Source: Vulcanimicrobium winogradskyi
Lineage (GTDB): Bacteria; Vulcanimicrobiota; Vulcanimicrobiia; Vulcanimicrobiales; Vulcanimicrobiaceae
Reading direction: 5' to 3'
Length of the DNA stretch: 64,000 bases
Assembly: GCA_003134965.1 (NCBI GenBank)
Contig: PLDA01000006.1
Coordinates: forward strand, 267,486-331,485
Part shown: piece by piece, positions 40,790 through 49,493 of the stretch
Layout of the letters: each line of letters opens with the position of its first letter
Numbering within the stretch: position 1 is the first letter of the stretch
Program-made: the position numbers and the translations under genes
Notes under the pieces: model-generated
Told to the model about the DNA's origin: nothing
What the model saw: only the letters and a program-made list of their open reading frames with translations
Database searches by the model: none

Positions 40790-42217
40790 CTAGATGCACC
40801 TGTGCGGATGACCGCCGCGCCTGTATGCAAAGACGGCCCCACGCTGCATGACCAGATGGTAGTCGCGGCACGCGATCGTTTCGGGCATCTTCGATTTGAG
40901 GATGAACTGGGTCGTCAGGTTGGGGAAATCCGCCGCGAAGACGATGTAGTCCGCGCCGCCGCCGACGAACTGCGTGCCGAGGACCTCGGCGCGCGGGTGC
41001 TCTGCCGCGATCGCCGTGTACCATTCGTCGTGCGTGCTGACGGAGGCGCCGGCGGGGACGGCGGCCAGCACCGTCCGCGCATCGCCCAGCGCGCGGTACG
41101 ACGGTTTCAAATAATGCAGCGGGTGGAGCGGGCTGAACGCGATCAGGACGACCGCAGAGAGCACGAACGCGATCGTGGTCCAGCGGCGCGGTCGCGCGAG
41201 CGTCGAGATCCCAGCGGCGAACGCGATCAAAAGCCACGGGATCCAGAGCGCCGCGTAGTGCATTCCCATCCGCCAGACCAAACCGCTGTTGGCGAGCAGC
41301 ACGATCGCGAAACCGGGAACGGCCAGCCAGGCCAAGCGCGAACGCAGCGGCACGAACGCGAGCGGGACGAACGCTTCGAGAACGTAGGTCAGCCGGCCGA
41401 GGGTGAGAATCGCCGCTGCAAAGGCGAGCGGATGGGTCAGCGGTGCGAGCAGCAGCTCGGCCGGCCCGTTCGCGAACGGATAGACGTAGAAGTGCGAGGG
41501 TGGCCAGGGTCCGACGCGCGGGAGGACGACGAGCGCGTAGATCGCATCCGACGCGACGCCGAGCGCGGCCGAGCCGAGGCCCGCGGCGATCAGGCCGCGG
41601 TCACGCCGGAGGAACCCATCGGCGGCTACGACCAGCCCGATCAGCGCGAGTTCGAGGCAGACGTCTTCCCGCAGCCCGGCCAGCAGCAGCGCCAGCCCGG
41701 CGACCCAGCCCCACGAGCGGCGCTGGACCGCGAGCCACCAGCCGAGCGCAAGCGCCGGCAAGAGCCCGAGGTCGCGGAACTCGCCGAACCCCACCGCGAC
41801 CAGCGGCGGGTAGACGAGCGCCACGGCGCCGATCCGGTCGGCGATACCGCGCTCGAGCCCGCGCGCCCGGGCGATCGCCGCCAGCAGAGGCGCGCACGCG
41901 ACGGCCGCGGCGGCTAGGATGACTTGGAGCACCCAGAGGCTGTGGGTCGCGGCGAGGAACGGCCACAGGAGCACCAGAGTCGGTGACCAGTGGAAGCGGT
42001 AATGCGTCGTCTGCTCGACCCCGTTGTGCATGCCGCCGAACGCGTCGAGGACGATCTGGACGAACGTGCCGGTGTCGGCGCCGTAGCTCCAGTCTGCCGC
42101 CCGCACCGCCGCCAGCGCGGCGAGAAGCGCGAACGCGGCGATCGTTCCGATCCAGAGGCCGGAGAGGCGGTTGAAGCGCACCGACCGCGACCTTCGTCCC
42201 CGTGGAGCGAAGATCAT
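40790..42217 (-). CDS. DUF2079-family polytopic membrane protein
   Basis: The 475-aa protein has about 10-11 hydrophobic helices. It contains DWSYGADTGTFVQIVLDAFG and THYRFHWSPTLVLLWPFLA in the first extracytoplasmic loop, and HDEWYTAIAAEHPRAEVLGT near the C-terminus. This layout, with an early acidic motif and a late soluble domain, is that of DUF2079, distantly related to GT-C glycosyltransferases. A role in cell-envelope glycosylation is possible but not shown. It is single, on the minus strand. Confidence 0.75.
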   Translation of the reverse strand: MIFAPRGRRSRSVRFNRLSGLWIGTIAAFALLAALAAVRAADWSYGADTGTFVQIVLDAFGGMHNGVEQTTHYRFHWSPTLVLLWPFLAATHSLWVLQVILAAAAVACAPLLAAIARARGLERGIADRIGAVALVYPPLVAVGFGEFRDLGLLPALALGWWLAVQRRSWGWVAGLALLLAGLREDVCLELALIGLVVAADGFLRRDRGLIAAGLGSAALGVASDAIYALVVLPRVGPWPPSHFYVYPFANGPAELLLAPLTHPLAFAAAILTLGRLTYVLEAFVPLAFVPLRSRLAWLAVPGFAIVLLANSGLVWRMGMHYAALWIPWLLIAFAAGISTLARPRRWTTIAFVLSAVVLIAFSPLHPLHYLKPSYRALGDARTVLAAVPAGASVSTHDEWYTAIAAEHPRAEVLGTQFVGGGADYIVFAADFPNLTTQFILKSKMPETIACRDYHLVMQRGAVFAYRRGGHPHRCI

Positions 42218-42247
42218 CGGCCGGTGCGCCGCGCGTCGCGGACGCTG

Positions 42248-43297
42248 CTATTTGATGCAGGAGACGTTGTTGGCGAGGTTTGATTCACTCACCAGCACCA
42301 AGCTCTTCGGGCTCCAGATCGGCGTGACGATCCGGCCTTTCTGCAGATGGGCCTCGAGCTCGGCGAACCCGATCACGTTCGAAAGATAGAGTCTGGCTCG
42401 TACGCAGTTCGGGCAGTCCGGCGACATGGGGCTCGGCGATGCGACGAACTGAAGCACCGGCAGACTGCCCGATGTCGGAATCGCGGTCGTGACCGAATAG
42501 GTGCACGTGATCGAGTCCGGTCCGACGATCGTGCCGGCCGGCGTGCAGGTCCAGGGCAGATTGCTCGCGGCGACCGTCAGTGTGAGACCCGGAGGCACGA
42601 CGTCGATGACCTCGATTTTCGCGCCGACCGGTATCGCCGATCCAGGATTCGTCACCGCGACGATGTACTTGTTGCCCTGGTGGCTCTTCTTGACCGCGAT
42701 GTCGTACGAAGCGAGCTCCGTAACGCTGACGTTGTCGATCTGAGGGCCGGCCGCCACTCCTACGTTCGCGTCATTGGTGGTGCTCTCGAAAGCCAGCTCG
42801 GTCGTCCCGGATCCCGCGAAGAAGTCGAAGTACTTTTGCTGCCAGCCTCCGCTCGAGGCCGTCGACCCGCCGATAACGCTGTGCGTGAAGCTCTGGACGA
42901 CCGCGCCGTCGATCCGGGCGTTCAACGTCGCCGGGCGGTTGCTGAGGATGAGCTGGCGATGCCGCGACATGTAGAACGTGACGCGGTACTTGTGCCCGGC
43001 GACCGTCGCGAAACTCTGTTTGATCGCTCCCGCGGAATCACCGTTGAGGTCCACGCATTGGGTCGTGTTACCTAAGAAACAGTCCGTCCCGCCGGGATGT
43101 CTGCCGTGGTCGATGCTGCCGCTGTACACGATCCAGCTGAAGCCGGTGACCGGCCCGTACGTGGAGTAGCTCGGCACGACGACGGGTGCCTCGAAGCTCC
43201 CGTTGACGATCCCGGCCAGGGCCGGGGAGGCAAGGCCGATCACCATCGAGGCAGCAGCCGATACGATCGTCGCGATCGCGGTATGGTGGGTTTTCAT
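42248..43297 (-). CDS. Secreted choice-of-anchor C/DUF642-like protein with DUF11-like domain
   Basis: The 349-aa protein starts with a signal peptide (MKTHHTAIATIVSAAASMVI GLASPALAG). The first domain reads IVNGSFEAPVVVPSYSTYG, FSWIVYSGSIDHG and QCVDLNGDSAGAIKQSFATV AGHKYRVTFYMS. This is the carbohydrate-binding-like beta-sandwich known as choice-of-anchor C. A DUF11-type repeat follows (YDIAVKKSHQGNKYIVAVTN PGSAIPVGAKIEVIDVVPPG LT). The start at 43297 is chosen because of GAGGAG upstream. No anchoring helix is visible at the C-terminus, so the protein may be released or lose its anchor by processing. Confidence 0.75.
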   Translation of the reverse strand: MKTHHTAIATIVSAAASMVIGLASPALAGIVNGSFEAPVVVPSYSTYGPVTGFSWIVYSGSIDHGRHPGGTDCFLGNTTQCVDLNGDSAGAIKQSFATVAGHKYRVTFYMSRHRQLILSNRPATLNARIDGAVVQSFTHSVIGGSTASSGGWQQKYFDFFAGSGTTELAFESTTNDANVGVAAGPQIDNVSVTELASYDIAVKKSHQGNKYIVAVTNPGSAIPVGAKIEVIDVVPPGLTLTVAASNLPWTCTPAGTIVGPDSITCTYSVTTAIPTSGSLPVLQFVASPSPMSPDCPNCVRARLYLSNVIGFAELEAHLQKGRIVTPIWSPKSLVLVSESNLANNVSCIK

Positions 43298-43585
43298 AAT
43301 GGACTCCTCGGATCGCGGCGAAACGCACCGCGGCGCAATGATCGACCGGCAGTGCCAGTGCACCGAGGCCGGCTCGAGGCCAAAGCGCCGAGGGCGACGG
43401 TTAGAGTGCGATGCGGAGGGTCACGCTGCCATCATATGTCGATCGCTTTCAGACCCATGTCGCGCAGATCGTCGCGCGTGCCCCGTGCTGGCGCTCAAGA
43501 AGCCGCTCGCCGGCTGGCCGATCGGCTTGCGGCGTTCGGGGTGCGCCCGATACGCTTGGTTGTCTTGGCCGCCGCCTTCGGCCCG

Positions 43586-43614
43586 TTGAACTTCGCCCCG
43601 GCCTGTGGTAAAGT
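43586..43614 (+). promoter_or_regulatory. Sigma70-type promoter of rpsK-rpsD
   Basis: TTGAAC and TAAAGT are spaced by 17 bases, about 165 bases upstream of rpsK. The rest of the 483-base gap 43298-43780 holds no gene I can support. The frame in front of rpsK is open but has no family similarity. Confidence 0.72.
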
Positions 43615-43780
43615 AAGCCGTTGTGTCCGCCCGCGGACGCAGCGCGCGTTCGCGCGCCCGCCGTTCTCGCCGAGCGGTTGGATCAAAAGGTCGGACGTCG
43701 AGCGTGATGCTCGCGTGCCGGTCGAGGCGACGACACCGGGCCGCGCCCGGCAAGATAAACCACCAGAGAGTAGTTTTCTT

Positions 43781-44176
43781 TTGGCCGCCAAGAAACAAAC
43801 GAAGACTCGCAAGAAGCGCGAGTTCAAGAACGTCGGATCGGGCGTCGCGCACATCCACTCGTCGTTCAACAACACGATCGTGACGATCACCGACAACACC
43901 GGCTCGACGATCGCGTGGGCATCCGCCGGCAACCTCGGGTTCAAGGGGTCGAAGAAGTCGACGCCGTTCGCCGCGCAGATGGCCGCCGAAGCGGTCGCGC
44001 GCAAGGCGATGGACCACGGGATGAAGACCGCCGAGGTCTACGTCAAGGGGCCGGGCGCCGGTCGCGAAGCCGCGATCCGCTCGCTTCAAGCCGCCGGTCT
44101 GGAGATCACGCTCATCAAAGACGTCACGCCGATCCCGCACAACGGCTGCCGCCCGCCGAAGCGCCGCAGAGTGTAA
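43781..44176 (+). CDS. rpsK: 30S ribosomal protein S11
   Basis: The 131-aa protein starts with TTG (M)AAKKQTKTRKKREFKNVGSG, then AHIHSSFNNTIVTITDNTGS TIAWASAGNLGFKG and the C-terminal LIKDVTPIPHNGCRPPKRRR V, all diagnostic. The frame is open for a further 228 codons upstream, but nothing there resembles S11, so the TTG at 43781 (family length, with GAGAG upstream) is used. It heads the rpsK-rpsD-rpoA-rplQ block with its own promoter. Confidence 0.96.
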   Translation: MAAKKQTKTRKKREFKNVGSGVAHIHSSFNNTIVTITDNTGSTIAWASAGNLGFKGSKKSTPFAAQMAAEAVARKAMDHGMKTAEVYVKGPGAGREAAIRSLQAAGLEITLIKDVTPIPHNGCRPPKRRRV

Positions 44177-44194
44177 GGGAGTTAGAGAAAAAGA

Positions 44195-44854
44195 ATGGCC
44201 CGTTACACTGAAGCCGTGTGCCGTCTGTGCCGCCGCGAGACCGCGACGTCGAAGACCGGCGAAAAGATCAAGCTCTTCCTCAAGGGCGACCGCTGTCTGT
44301 CCAAAAAGTGCGCCGTCGAGCGCCGCGGGACCGCACCGGGTCAGAAGACGCTGAACACCAAGACGCGTCAGAAGATCTCCGAGTACGGCCGCCAGCTGCG
44401 CGAGAAGCAGAAGATGCGCCGCTACTACGGCGTGCTCGAGGCGCAGTTCACGAACTACTTCCGCGAAGCGCAGCGCGTCCGGGGCAAGACCGGCGCGACG
44501 TTCTTGCAGCTGCTCGAGCGCCGTCTCGACAACGTCATCTACCGGCTCAACCTCGGGCAGAGCCGTGCGCAGGCGCGCCAGCTCGTCACGCATCGCCACT
44601 TTCGCTTGAACGGCCGGACCATCAACGTCCCGTCGATCATCGTGAAGGCCGGCGACGTGATCTCGATCTCCGAGCGCTCGATGAAATCCGACCTCCTCCT
44701 CGCCAACATCGAGACCGCGAAGAACCGCCGCCACCCCGAGTGGCTCGAGTTCAACGAGACCGATGCCACGGCAAAAGTGCTCGCGCTCCCGAGCCGCGAG
44801 CAAATCGATACGCCCGTCGACGAACAGCTCATCGTCGAGTTCTATTCGCGGTAA
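44195..44854 (+). CDS. rpsD: 30S ribosomal protein S4, zinc-binding type
   Basis: The 219-aa protein has four cysteines near the N-terminus (Cys9, Cys12, Cys34, Cys39), so it is the zinc-binding form. QKISEYGRQLREKQKMRRYY and the S4 RNA-binding motif RRLDNVIYRLNLGQSRAQAR QLVTHRHF follow. In E. coli S4 represses the alpha operon. The 184-base gap to rpoA contains a strong hairpin that could serve such control. Confidence 0.96.
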   Translation: MARYTEAVCRLCRRETATSKTGEKIKLFLKGDRCLSKKCAVERRGTAPGQKTLNTKTRQKISEYGRQLREKQKMRRYYGVLEAQFTNYFREAQRVRGKTGATFLQLLERRLDNVIYRLNLGQSRAQARQLVTHRHFRLNGRTINVPSIIVKAGDVISISERSMKSDLLLANIETAKNRRHPEWLEFNETDATAKVLALPSREQIDTPVDEQLIVEFYSR

Positions 44855-44875
44855 TAGCGGCCGGATCGCTTCGTT

Positions 44876-44916
44876 GCCGGATGACTCGCGTACCGTAGTA
44901 CGCTTCGCCATCCGGC
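44876..44916 (+). promoter_or_regulatory. Two-level hairpin in the rpsD-rpoA gap
   Basis: The outer arms GCCGGATG (44876-44883) and CATCCGGC (44909-44916) enclose a perfect inner hairpin GCGTAC-CGTA-GTACGC (44888-44903). No T tract follows, so it is not a simple terminator. It could be an RNA-processing site, an attenuator or an S4 target in the mRNA. Confidence 0.6.
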
Positions 44917-45038
44917 GCCTCGCGCTCCAGCCACTCTTACCGCTCTGCCAAGATTAGCAAGTAGTTACCGTTAGGCGTGCGATCGTCTCAGAGACCTGAG
45001 GCGGATAACGTAAACGGAGAAAGACCAACACCGAAAAT

Positions 45039-45965
45039 ATGACCGTCCTCGAAGCGCCGGCCGGCGCCAACATCGAAGTCCGCGAACGCCGCGAGAACTA
45101 CGCCAAGTTCGTGATCGAGCCGCTCGAGCGCGGCTTCGGGATCACGCTGGGCAACGCGCTGCGCCGCGTGCTGCTCTCGTCGATCCCAGGCGCCGCCGTC
45201 ACCTACGTCAAGATCGACGGCGTGCTCCACGAGTTCTCGACGATCCCCGGGGTCGTCGAAGACACCGTCGACCTGCTGCTGAACCTCAAAGGCCTTCCGA
45301 TCAAGCTCAACACGGAAGATCCGAAGGTGCTCTCGCTGAGCGCGAGCGGGTCGAAGGAAGTGACCGCGGGCGACATCGCTCCGGACGCCGACGTCGAGAT
45401 CCTGCAGCCGAACTATCACATCGCGACGCTTTCGAAGAAAGACGCGAAGCTGTCGATGGAAATCGGCATCGAGAAGTCGCGCGGATACGTCACCTCCGAC
45501 AAGCAGCGCAACATCGAGCACATGATCGGGCTCATCCCGATGGACTCGATCTTCTCCCCGATCCGCAAGGTCAACTTCAGCGTCGACGACACGCGCGTCG
45601 GACAGTCGGTCGACTTCGACCGCCTCACCCTCGAGATCGAGACCAACGGTTCGATCACGCCGGACGATGCGCTCTCCGAAGCTGCCCAGATCCTCACCGA
45701 AGAGCTGCGCCTCTTCATCGGCTTCTCGACCGAAGAGAAGCCCGTCGCGACCGCTCCGGCCAGTGAGTGGGACGTTCCGGTGGAGACGCTCAACCTCTCG
45801 GTCCGCTCGTTCAACTGCCTCAAGCGCGCCGGCATCTCGAAGGTCTCAGAGCTCCTCGACATGACGGAAGACGAGATCATCAAGATGCGCAACTTCGGCA
45901 AGAAGTCGCTCGACGAGATCAAGCAAGTCCTGGAGGAGCGGGGACTCTCGCTCCGCCAGCCTTAG
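45039..45965 (+). CDS. rpoA: RNA polymerase alpha subunit
   Basis: The 308-aa protein has the dimerising N-terminal domain (KFVIEPLERGFGITLGNALR RVLLSSIPGAAVTYVKIDG) and the C-terminal DNA- and activator-binding domain (LNLSVRSFNCLKRAGISKVS ELLDMTEDEIIKMRNFGKKS LDEIKQVL), joined by a short linker around residue 230-245. It is slightly shorter than the E. coli protein, mostly in the linker. A start at 45039 matches the family. Confidence 0.97.
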   Translation: MTVLEAPAGANIEVRERRENYAKFVIEPLERGFGITLGNALRRVLLSSIPGAAVTYVKIDGVLHEFSTIPGVVEDTVDLLLNLKGLPIKLNTEDPKVLSLSASGSKEVTAGDIAPDADVEILQPNYHIATLSKKDAKLSMEIGIEKSRGYVTSDKQRNIEHMIGLIPMDSIFSPIRKVNFSVDDTRVGQSVDFDRLTLEIETNGSITPDDALSEAAQILTEELRLFIGFSTEEKPVATAPASEWDVPVETLNLSVRSFNCLKRAGISKVSELLDMTEDEIIKMRNFGKKSLDEIKQVLEERGLSLRQP

Positions 45966-45976
45966 GATAAGGAATC

Positions 45977-46330
45977 ATGCCGCACCAAGTCGCCAACAAG
46001 CGCCTCTCGCGTACGGACGGTCATCGCAAGGCACTGCTCCGCAACCTCGCGACCTCGTTCTTCAAGTACGAGAAGATCGAGACGACCTCGACCAAGGCCA
46101 AGGAAATCTCCAAGGTCGTCGAGCGCCTCATCACGCAGGCTCGCCGCGGCGACCTGCACTCGCGGCGTCTCGCAGCCTCGTACCTCACCGAAGAGGCGGT
46201 CGCGAAGAAGCTGTTCGACCAGATCGCGCCCGCGCTGAAGGACAAGACCGGCGGCTACACGCGCATCACCAAGTCGCGCGTCCGCCCCGGCGACGCCGCA
46301 GAACTCTCGATATTGGAGCTCGTAAAGTAG
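45977..46330 (+). CDS. rplQ: 50S ribosomal protein L17
   Basis: The 117-aa protein begins MPHQVANKRLSRTDGHRKAL LRNLATSFFKYEKIETTSTK AKE and ends with GYTRITKSRVRPGDAAELSI LELV, the standard L17 sequence. Its stop codon lies inside the outer arm of the long hairpin preceding trpE. Confidence 0.97.
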   Translation: MPHQVANKRLSRTDGHRKALLRNLATSFFKYEKIETTSTKAKEISKVVERLITQARRGDLHSRRLAASYLTEEAVAKKLFDQIAPALKDKTGGYTRITKSRVRPGDAAELSILELVK

Positions 46331-46410
46331 CCCTCTAGCACCGGTCTCGGCCGCTGATTGGGGCTCGCTGCCCTAGCCAGCGGCCGAGAATCTGCTAGAG
46401 TAGGGGCTAC
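46327..46410 (+). promoter_or_regulatory. Very long hairpin spanning rplQ end and trpE leader
   Basis: Three successive arm pairs line up. GTAGCCC (46327-46333) pairs with GGGCTAC (46404-46410), CTCTAGCA (46333-46340) with TGCTAGAG (46393-46400), and TCTCGGCCGCTG (46345-46356) with CAGCGGCCGAGA (46378-46389). The loop is 21 bases. The putative trpE ribosome-binding site AGGGG (46402-46406) lies within the 3' outer arm. No T tract follows, so it may block translation of trpE, stabilise the upstream message, or end it by another mechanism. Confidence 0.75.
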
Positions 46411-46416
46411 CCTCCT

Positions 46417-47814
46417 ATGCTAGTCACGACGGCTGCGGACGACCCGCTGAGTCTGACCTCGATTACGCGATCGTTCGTCGCGGACAGCATCACGCCGATC
46501 TCCGCATACCTCGCCCTGGCCCAGCCGGGGCGTTCGTGTTTGCTGGAGTCGGTCGAGGGCACCGAACGGATCAGCCGCAACTCGTTCATCGGCCTGGACT
46601 ATCTGGAGTCGTTCACCATCGACCGCGACGCGCAGATGCTCGAGCGTATCCGGGCGGCGGTCGCGCGGTACACGCTCGATCGCGACGATCTTCCGTTCCC
46701 CGGCGGCGCGGTTTGCGCGTTCACGTACGACGCCGCGCGTGCGCTGGAGCCGGTCCTGCGCCGGGCACAGGACGCGGGAGAGGTTCCGCCGGCCGACGTG
46801 CGGTTCGCCGACGCGCTGGTCGTGATCCCCGGAACGTGGCTGGTCTTCGACCACTTCACGCACCGCGTCACGCTGATCGGATTTGCGCGCGAGGAGGGCG
46901 AGCGTCCGGCGGTCGACGCGCGCCTCGACGCGTACGTCGCGCGCCTGCTCGATCAGCGGCCGACGATCCCGGGCGCGGTGCGCACCGACGGTCCGGTCGA
47001 AGCGTCGATGGACGAAGCGACCTTCTTGGCACGCGTCGCGCAAGCGAAGGAGTTCATCCGGGACGGCGAGGCGTACCAGTTGCAGGTCGGGATCCGCTTC
47101 TCGTGCGCGCTCGCCGGGACGGCGTTCGATTTCTACCGGCAGATTCGCGCGCGCAACCCCTCACCGTACATGTTCTTCGTCGAAGGTGGGGGCCGGGCCG
47201 TCTTCGGAGCCTCGCCGGAGTTTCTCGTGCGGCTCGACGGACGCACGGCGCGGATCCGGCCGCTCGCCGGGACGCGCCCGCGTGCCGCCGATCCGGAGCG
47301 CGACCAGCGCATCGCCGAGGAGCTGCTCGCCGATCAGAAGGAACGTGCCGAGCACGTGATGCTCGTCGACCTCGCGCGCAACGACCTCGGCGCCGTCTGC
47401 CGCATCGGGACCGTACGCGTCGACGAGCTGATGGTGATCGAGCGCTATTCGCACGTGATGCACATCGTGTCGAACGTCGTCGGCGAGCTGCGCGATGACA
47501 AAGACGCGCTCGACCTCTTCGCCGCGTCGTTCCCCGCCGGCACCGTCACCGGGACGCCGAAGATCCGCGCGATGCAGCTGATCGACCGGCTCGAGCCGCT
47601 CGCGCGCGGCTTCTATGCCGGCAGCGTCGCGCATCTCGACTTCGACGGCGATCTCGATTCGTGCATCATCCTGCGTTCGGTCGCGGTCGCGAACGGTCGC
47701 GCGTACTGGCAGGCGTCGGCCGGGATCGTCGCCGACAGCGACCCGCGTGCCGAGTACGCCGAAGTCTTCGCGAAGACCGGCATCGTCCGCGCCGTGCTTG
47801 GGATCGACCCATGA
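46417..47814 (+). CDS. trpE: Anthranilate synthase component I
   Basis: The 465-aa protein makes anthranilate from chorismate with TrpG. It has SCLLESVEG (the LLES motif of the tryptophan feedback site), GGAVCAFTYDAAR, VGIRFSCALAG, IRARNPSPYMFFV, the catalytic IRPLAGTRPR and MLVDLARNDLGAVCRIGTVR, FPAGTVTGTPKIRAMQLIDR and DSCIILRSVAVANGRAYWQA SAGIVADSDP. The first gene of trpEGDCFBA, it is coupled to trpG by an ATGA overlap. The LLES motif predicts inhibition by tryptophan. No leader peptide with Trp codons was found, so attenuation of the E. coli type is unlikely. Confidence 0.95.
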   Translation: MLVTTAADDPLSLTSITRSFVADSITPISAYLALAQPGRSCLLESVEGTERISRNSFIGLDYLESFTIDRDAQMLERIRAAVARYTLDRDDLPFPGGAVCAFTYDAARALEPVLRRAQDAGEVPPADVRFADALVVIPGTWLVFDHFTHRVTLIGFAREEGERPAVDARLDAYVARLLDQRPTIPGAVRTDGPVEASMDEATFLARVAQAKEFIRDGEAYQLQVGIRFSCALAGTAFDFYRQIRARNPSPYMFFVEGGGRAVFGASPEFLVRLDGRTARIRPLAGTRPRAADPERDQRIAEELLADQKERAEHVMLVDLARNDLGAVCRIGTVRVDELMVIERYSHVMHIVSNVVGELRDDKDALDLFAASFPAGTVTGTPKIRAMQLIDRLEPLARGFYAGSVAHLDFDGDLDSCIILRSVAVANGRAYWQASAGIVADSDPRAEYAEVFAKTGIVRAVLGIDP

Positions 47815-48419
47815 CGCGGCTACTGCTCGTCGATAATTACGACTCGTTCACCTGGAACCTCGCGCACCTGTTCGGCGGGGTCGACGGGGTCGAGGTCGAG
47901 GTGATCCGCAACGACGACCCGCGCTTGGACGACGGGGTCACCGGCCGTTACGACGGCGTCATCGTCGGGCCCGGCCCGGGCCGCCCGTCCGACGCCGGCC
48001 GGACGCTCGCGATCGTGCACGAAGCCGCACGCGAGCGGCGGCCGCTCTTCGGCGTCTGCCTCGGGCTGCAGGCGATCGGCGAAGCGTTCGGCGGAAGCGT
48101 GGTGCATGCACCCTCCCAAATGCACGGCAAGACATCGCAGATCACGCACGACGGCCGCGGAACCTTCGCCGAGCTGCCCTCGCCCTTTACCGCCACCCGG
48201 TACCATTCGCTGGTCGTCAGCCACCTCGACTTTCCGCCGGTGCTCCGCGCGAACGCGACGAGCGAAGACGGCGTGATCCAGGGGCTCGTGCACCGCGAAT
48301 TACCGATCGCCGGCGTGCAGTTTCACCCGGAGTCGGTGCTGACCGCCGAGGGCCGGGCGCTCGCGGAGAACGTGGTGCGGGAGATGCGCGCCCTTCGACA
48401 AGCTCAGGACAGGCTATGA
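47811..48419 (+). CDS. trpG: Anthranilate synthase component II (glutamine amidotransferase)
   Basis: The 202-aa class I amidotransferase has LLLVDNYDSFTWNLAHLFGG, GPGPGRPSDAG, the nucleophile Cys83 in GVCLGLQAIGEAFGG, and His172/Glu174 in GVQFHPESVLT. HAPSQMHGK is typical for TrpG/PabA. The last nine residues (ALRQAQDRL) come from the interspersed repeat and replace the usual C-terminus. It could also serve PabB if such a gene exists elsewhere. Confidence 0.95.
   Translation: MTRLLLVDNYDSFTWNLAHLFGGVDGVEVEVIRNDDPRLDDGVTGRYDGVIVGPGPGRPSDAGRTLAIVHEAARERRPLFGVCLGLQAIGEAFGGSVVHAPSQMHGKTSQITHDGRGTFAELPSPFTATRYHSLVVSHLDFPPVLRANATSEDGVIQGLVHRELPIAGVQFHPESVLTAEGRALAENVVREMRALRQAQDRL
48391..48413 (+). 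repeat. Interspersed repeat copy 5, inside the trpG 3' end
   Basis: CCCTTCGACAAGCTCAGG followed by ACAGG is translated as LRQAQD at the TrpG C-terminus. It ends 2 bases before the trpD start codon. Confidence 0.88.
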
Positions 48420-49444
48420 CGGCGTCCGACTATCCTGCGTTGCTGCGCGGCGTGCTGGCCGGGCACAATCTCAGCGCCGACGAGATGGCGGCGACGGTCG
48501 GCGCGATCATGGACGAGACGCTCTCGCCGGTGCGGGCTGCGGCGTTGCTGGCGGCGCTCGCCGCGAAAGGTGAGACGGTCGACGAAGTCGTTGGCGCGGC
48601 GCGCGCGATGCGCGAGCGCAGCGTGCGGGTCGAGCATCGGCTTCCACTCGTCCTCGACATCGTTGGGACGGGCGGCGACAACGCGCACACGATCAACATC
48701 TCGACCGCGGCCGCGTTCATGGTGGCCGGGTGCGGCGTACCGGTCGCCAAGCATGGCAATCGTGCCGCGTCGAGCGCCTGCGGCAGCGCCGACGTCCTCG
48801 AAGCGCTCGGCGTGGATCTCGATCGGTCCCCGGAGGCGTCGGCGCGCGCGCTGCGCGCCCACAACATCACGTTCATGTTCGCGCAGCGGCACCATCCGGC
48901 GATGCGCGCGGTCGGGCCGATTCGCCGGGAGCTCGGCGTGCGCACGATCTTCAACGTGCTCGGCCCGCTGACGAATCCGGCCGGCGCGAACCGCCAGGTG
49001 ATCGGCGTCGCCCGCCCCGAGCACGTCGCGCTGGTCGCCGACGCGCTCCGCACGCTCGGCGCCGAAGCCGGCGCGGTGATCCACGGCGCGGACGGGCTCG
49101 ACGAAATCTCCGGCGAGGGGCCCACCGACATCGTGCAGTTCGACCGCGACGGCGTCCGCCACTGGACGCTCGACCCGTCCGACTACGGGGTCCGCGCAAC
49201 GCGCGCCGAGATTCGCGGCGGCGACGCGGCGGAGAACGCGGCCGCGCTGATCGCGATCCTCGACGGCGAGCGAAGCCCGCGCGCCGACCTGGTCCTCCTC
49301 AACGCCGCACTCGCGCTCGTCGTCGCGAGCGAGGCGGTCTCGCTCGACGACGGGATGGCACGCGCGCGCACCGCTGTCGAGACCGGCCGGGCACGCGCGG
49401 CGCTCGAAGCTCTTCGCGCAGAACGTGAAACGGAGTTAGTATGA
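48416..49444 (+). CDS. trpD: Anthranilate phosphoribosyltransferase
   Basis: The 342-aa enzyme joins anthranilate and PRPP. The PRPP loop VLDIVGTGGDNAHTINISTA AAFMVAGCG VPVAKHGNRAASSACGSADV is intact. HHPAMRAVGPIRRELGVRTI FNVLGPLTNPAGANRQVIGV follows. The start overlaps trpG (ATGA). It is of standard length, without a fused amidotransferase. Confidence 0.95.
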   Translation: MTASDYPALLRGVLAGHNLSADEMAATVGAIMDETLSPVRAAALLAALAAKGETVDEVVGAARAMRERSVRVEHRLPLVLDIVGTGGDNAHTINISTAAAFMVAGCGVPVAKHGNRAASSACGSADVLEALGVDLDRSPEASARALRAHNITFMFAQRHHPAMRAVGPIRRELGVRTIFNVLGPLTNPAGANRQVIGVARPEHVALVADALRTLGAEAGAVIHGADGLDEISGEGPTDIVQFDRDGVRHWTLDPSDYGVRATRAEIRGGDAAENAAALIAILDGERSPRADLVLLNAALALVVASEAVSLDDGMARARTAVETGRARAALEALRAERETELV

Positions 49445-49448
49445 CCGT

Positions 49449-49471
49449 CCTTCGACAAGCTCAGGATGACA
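49449..49471 (+). repeat. Interspersed repeat copy 6, between trpD and trpC
   Basis: CCTTCGACAAGCTCAGGA followed by TGACA lies 5 bases after the trpD stop, in the otherwise only wide gap in the operon (49 bases). It may have separated two formerly coupled genes. Confidence 0.88.
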
Positions 49472-49493
49472 CGGAACCACTACCGGTGACAAT

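Noticed and set aside
43097..43780. Long in-frame N-terminal extension of rpsK
   Set aside because: The extension has no similarity to S11, and a TTG with a suitable upstream site gives the normal length. A promoter lies within the extension.
46331..46416. Classical trp attenuator with leader peptide
   Set aside because: No short frame with tandem Trp codons and no terminator with T tract is present between rplQ and trpE.
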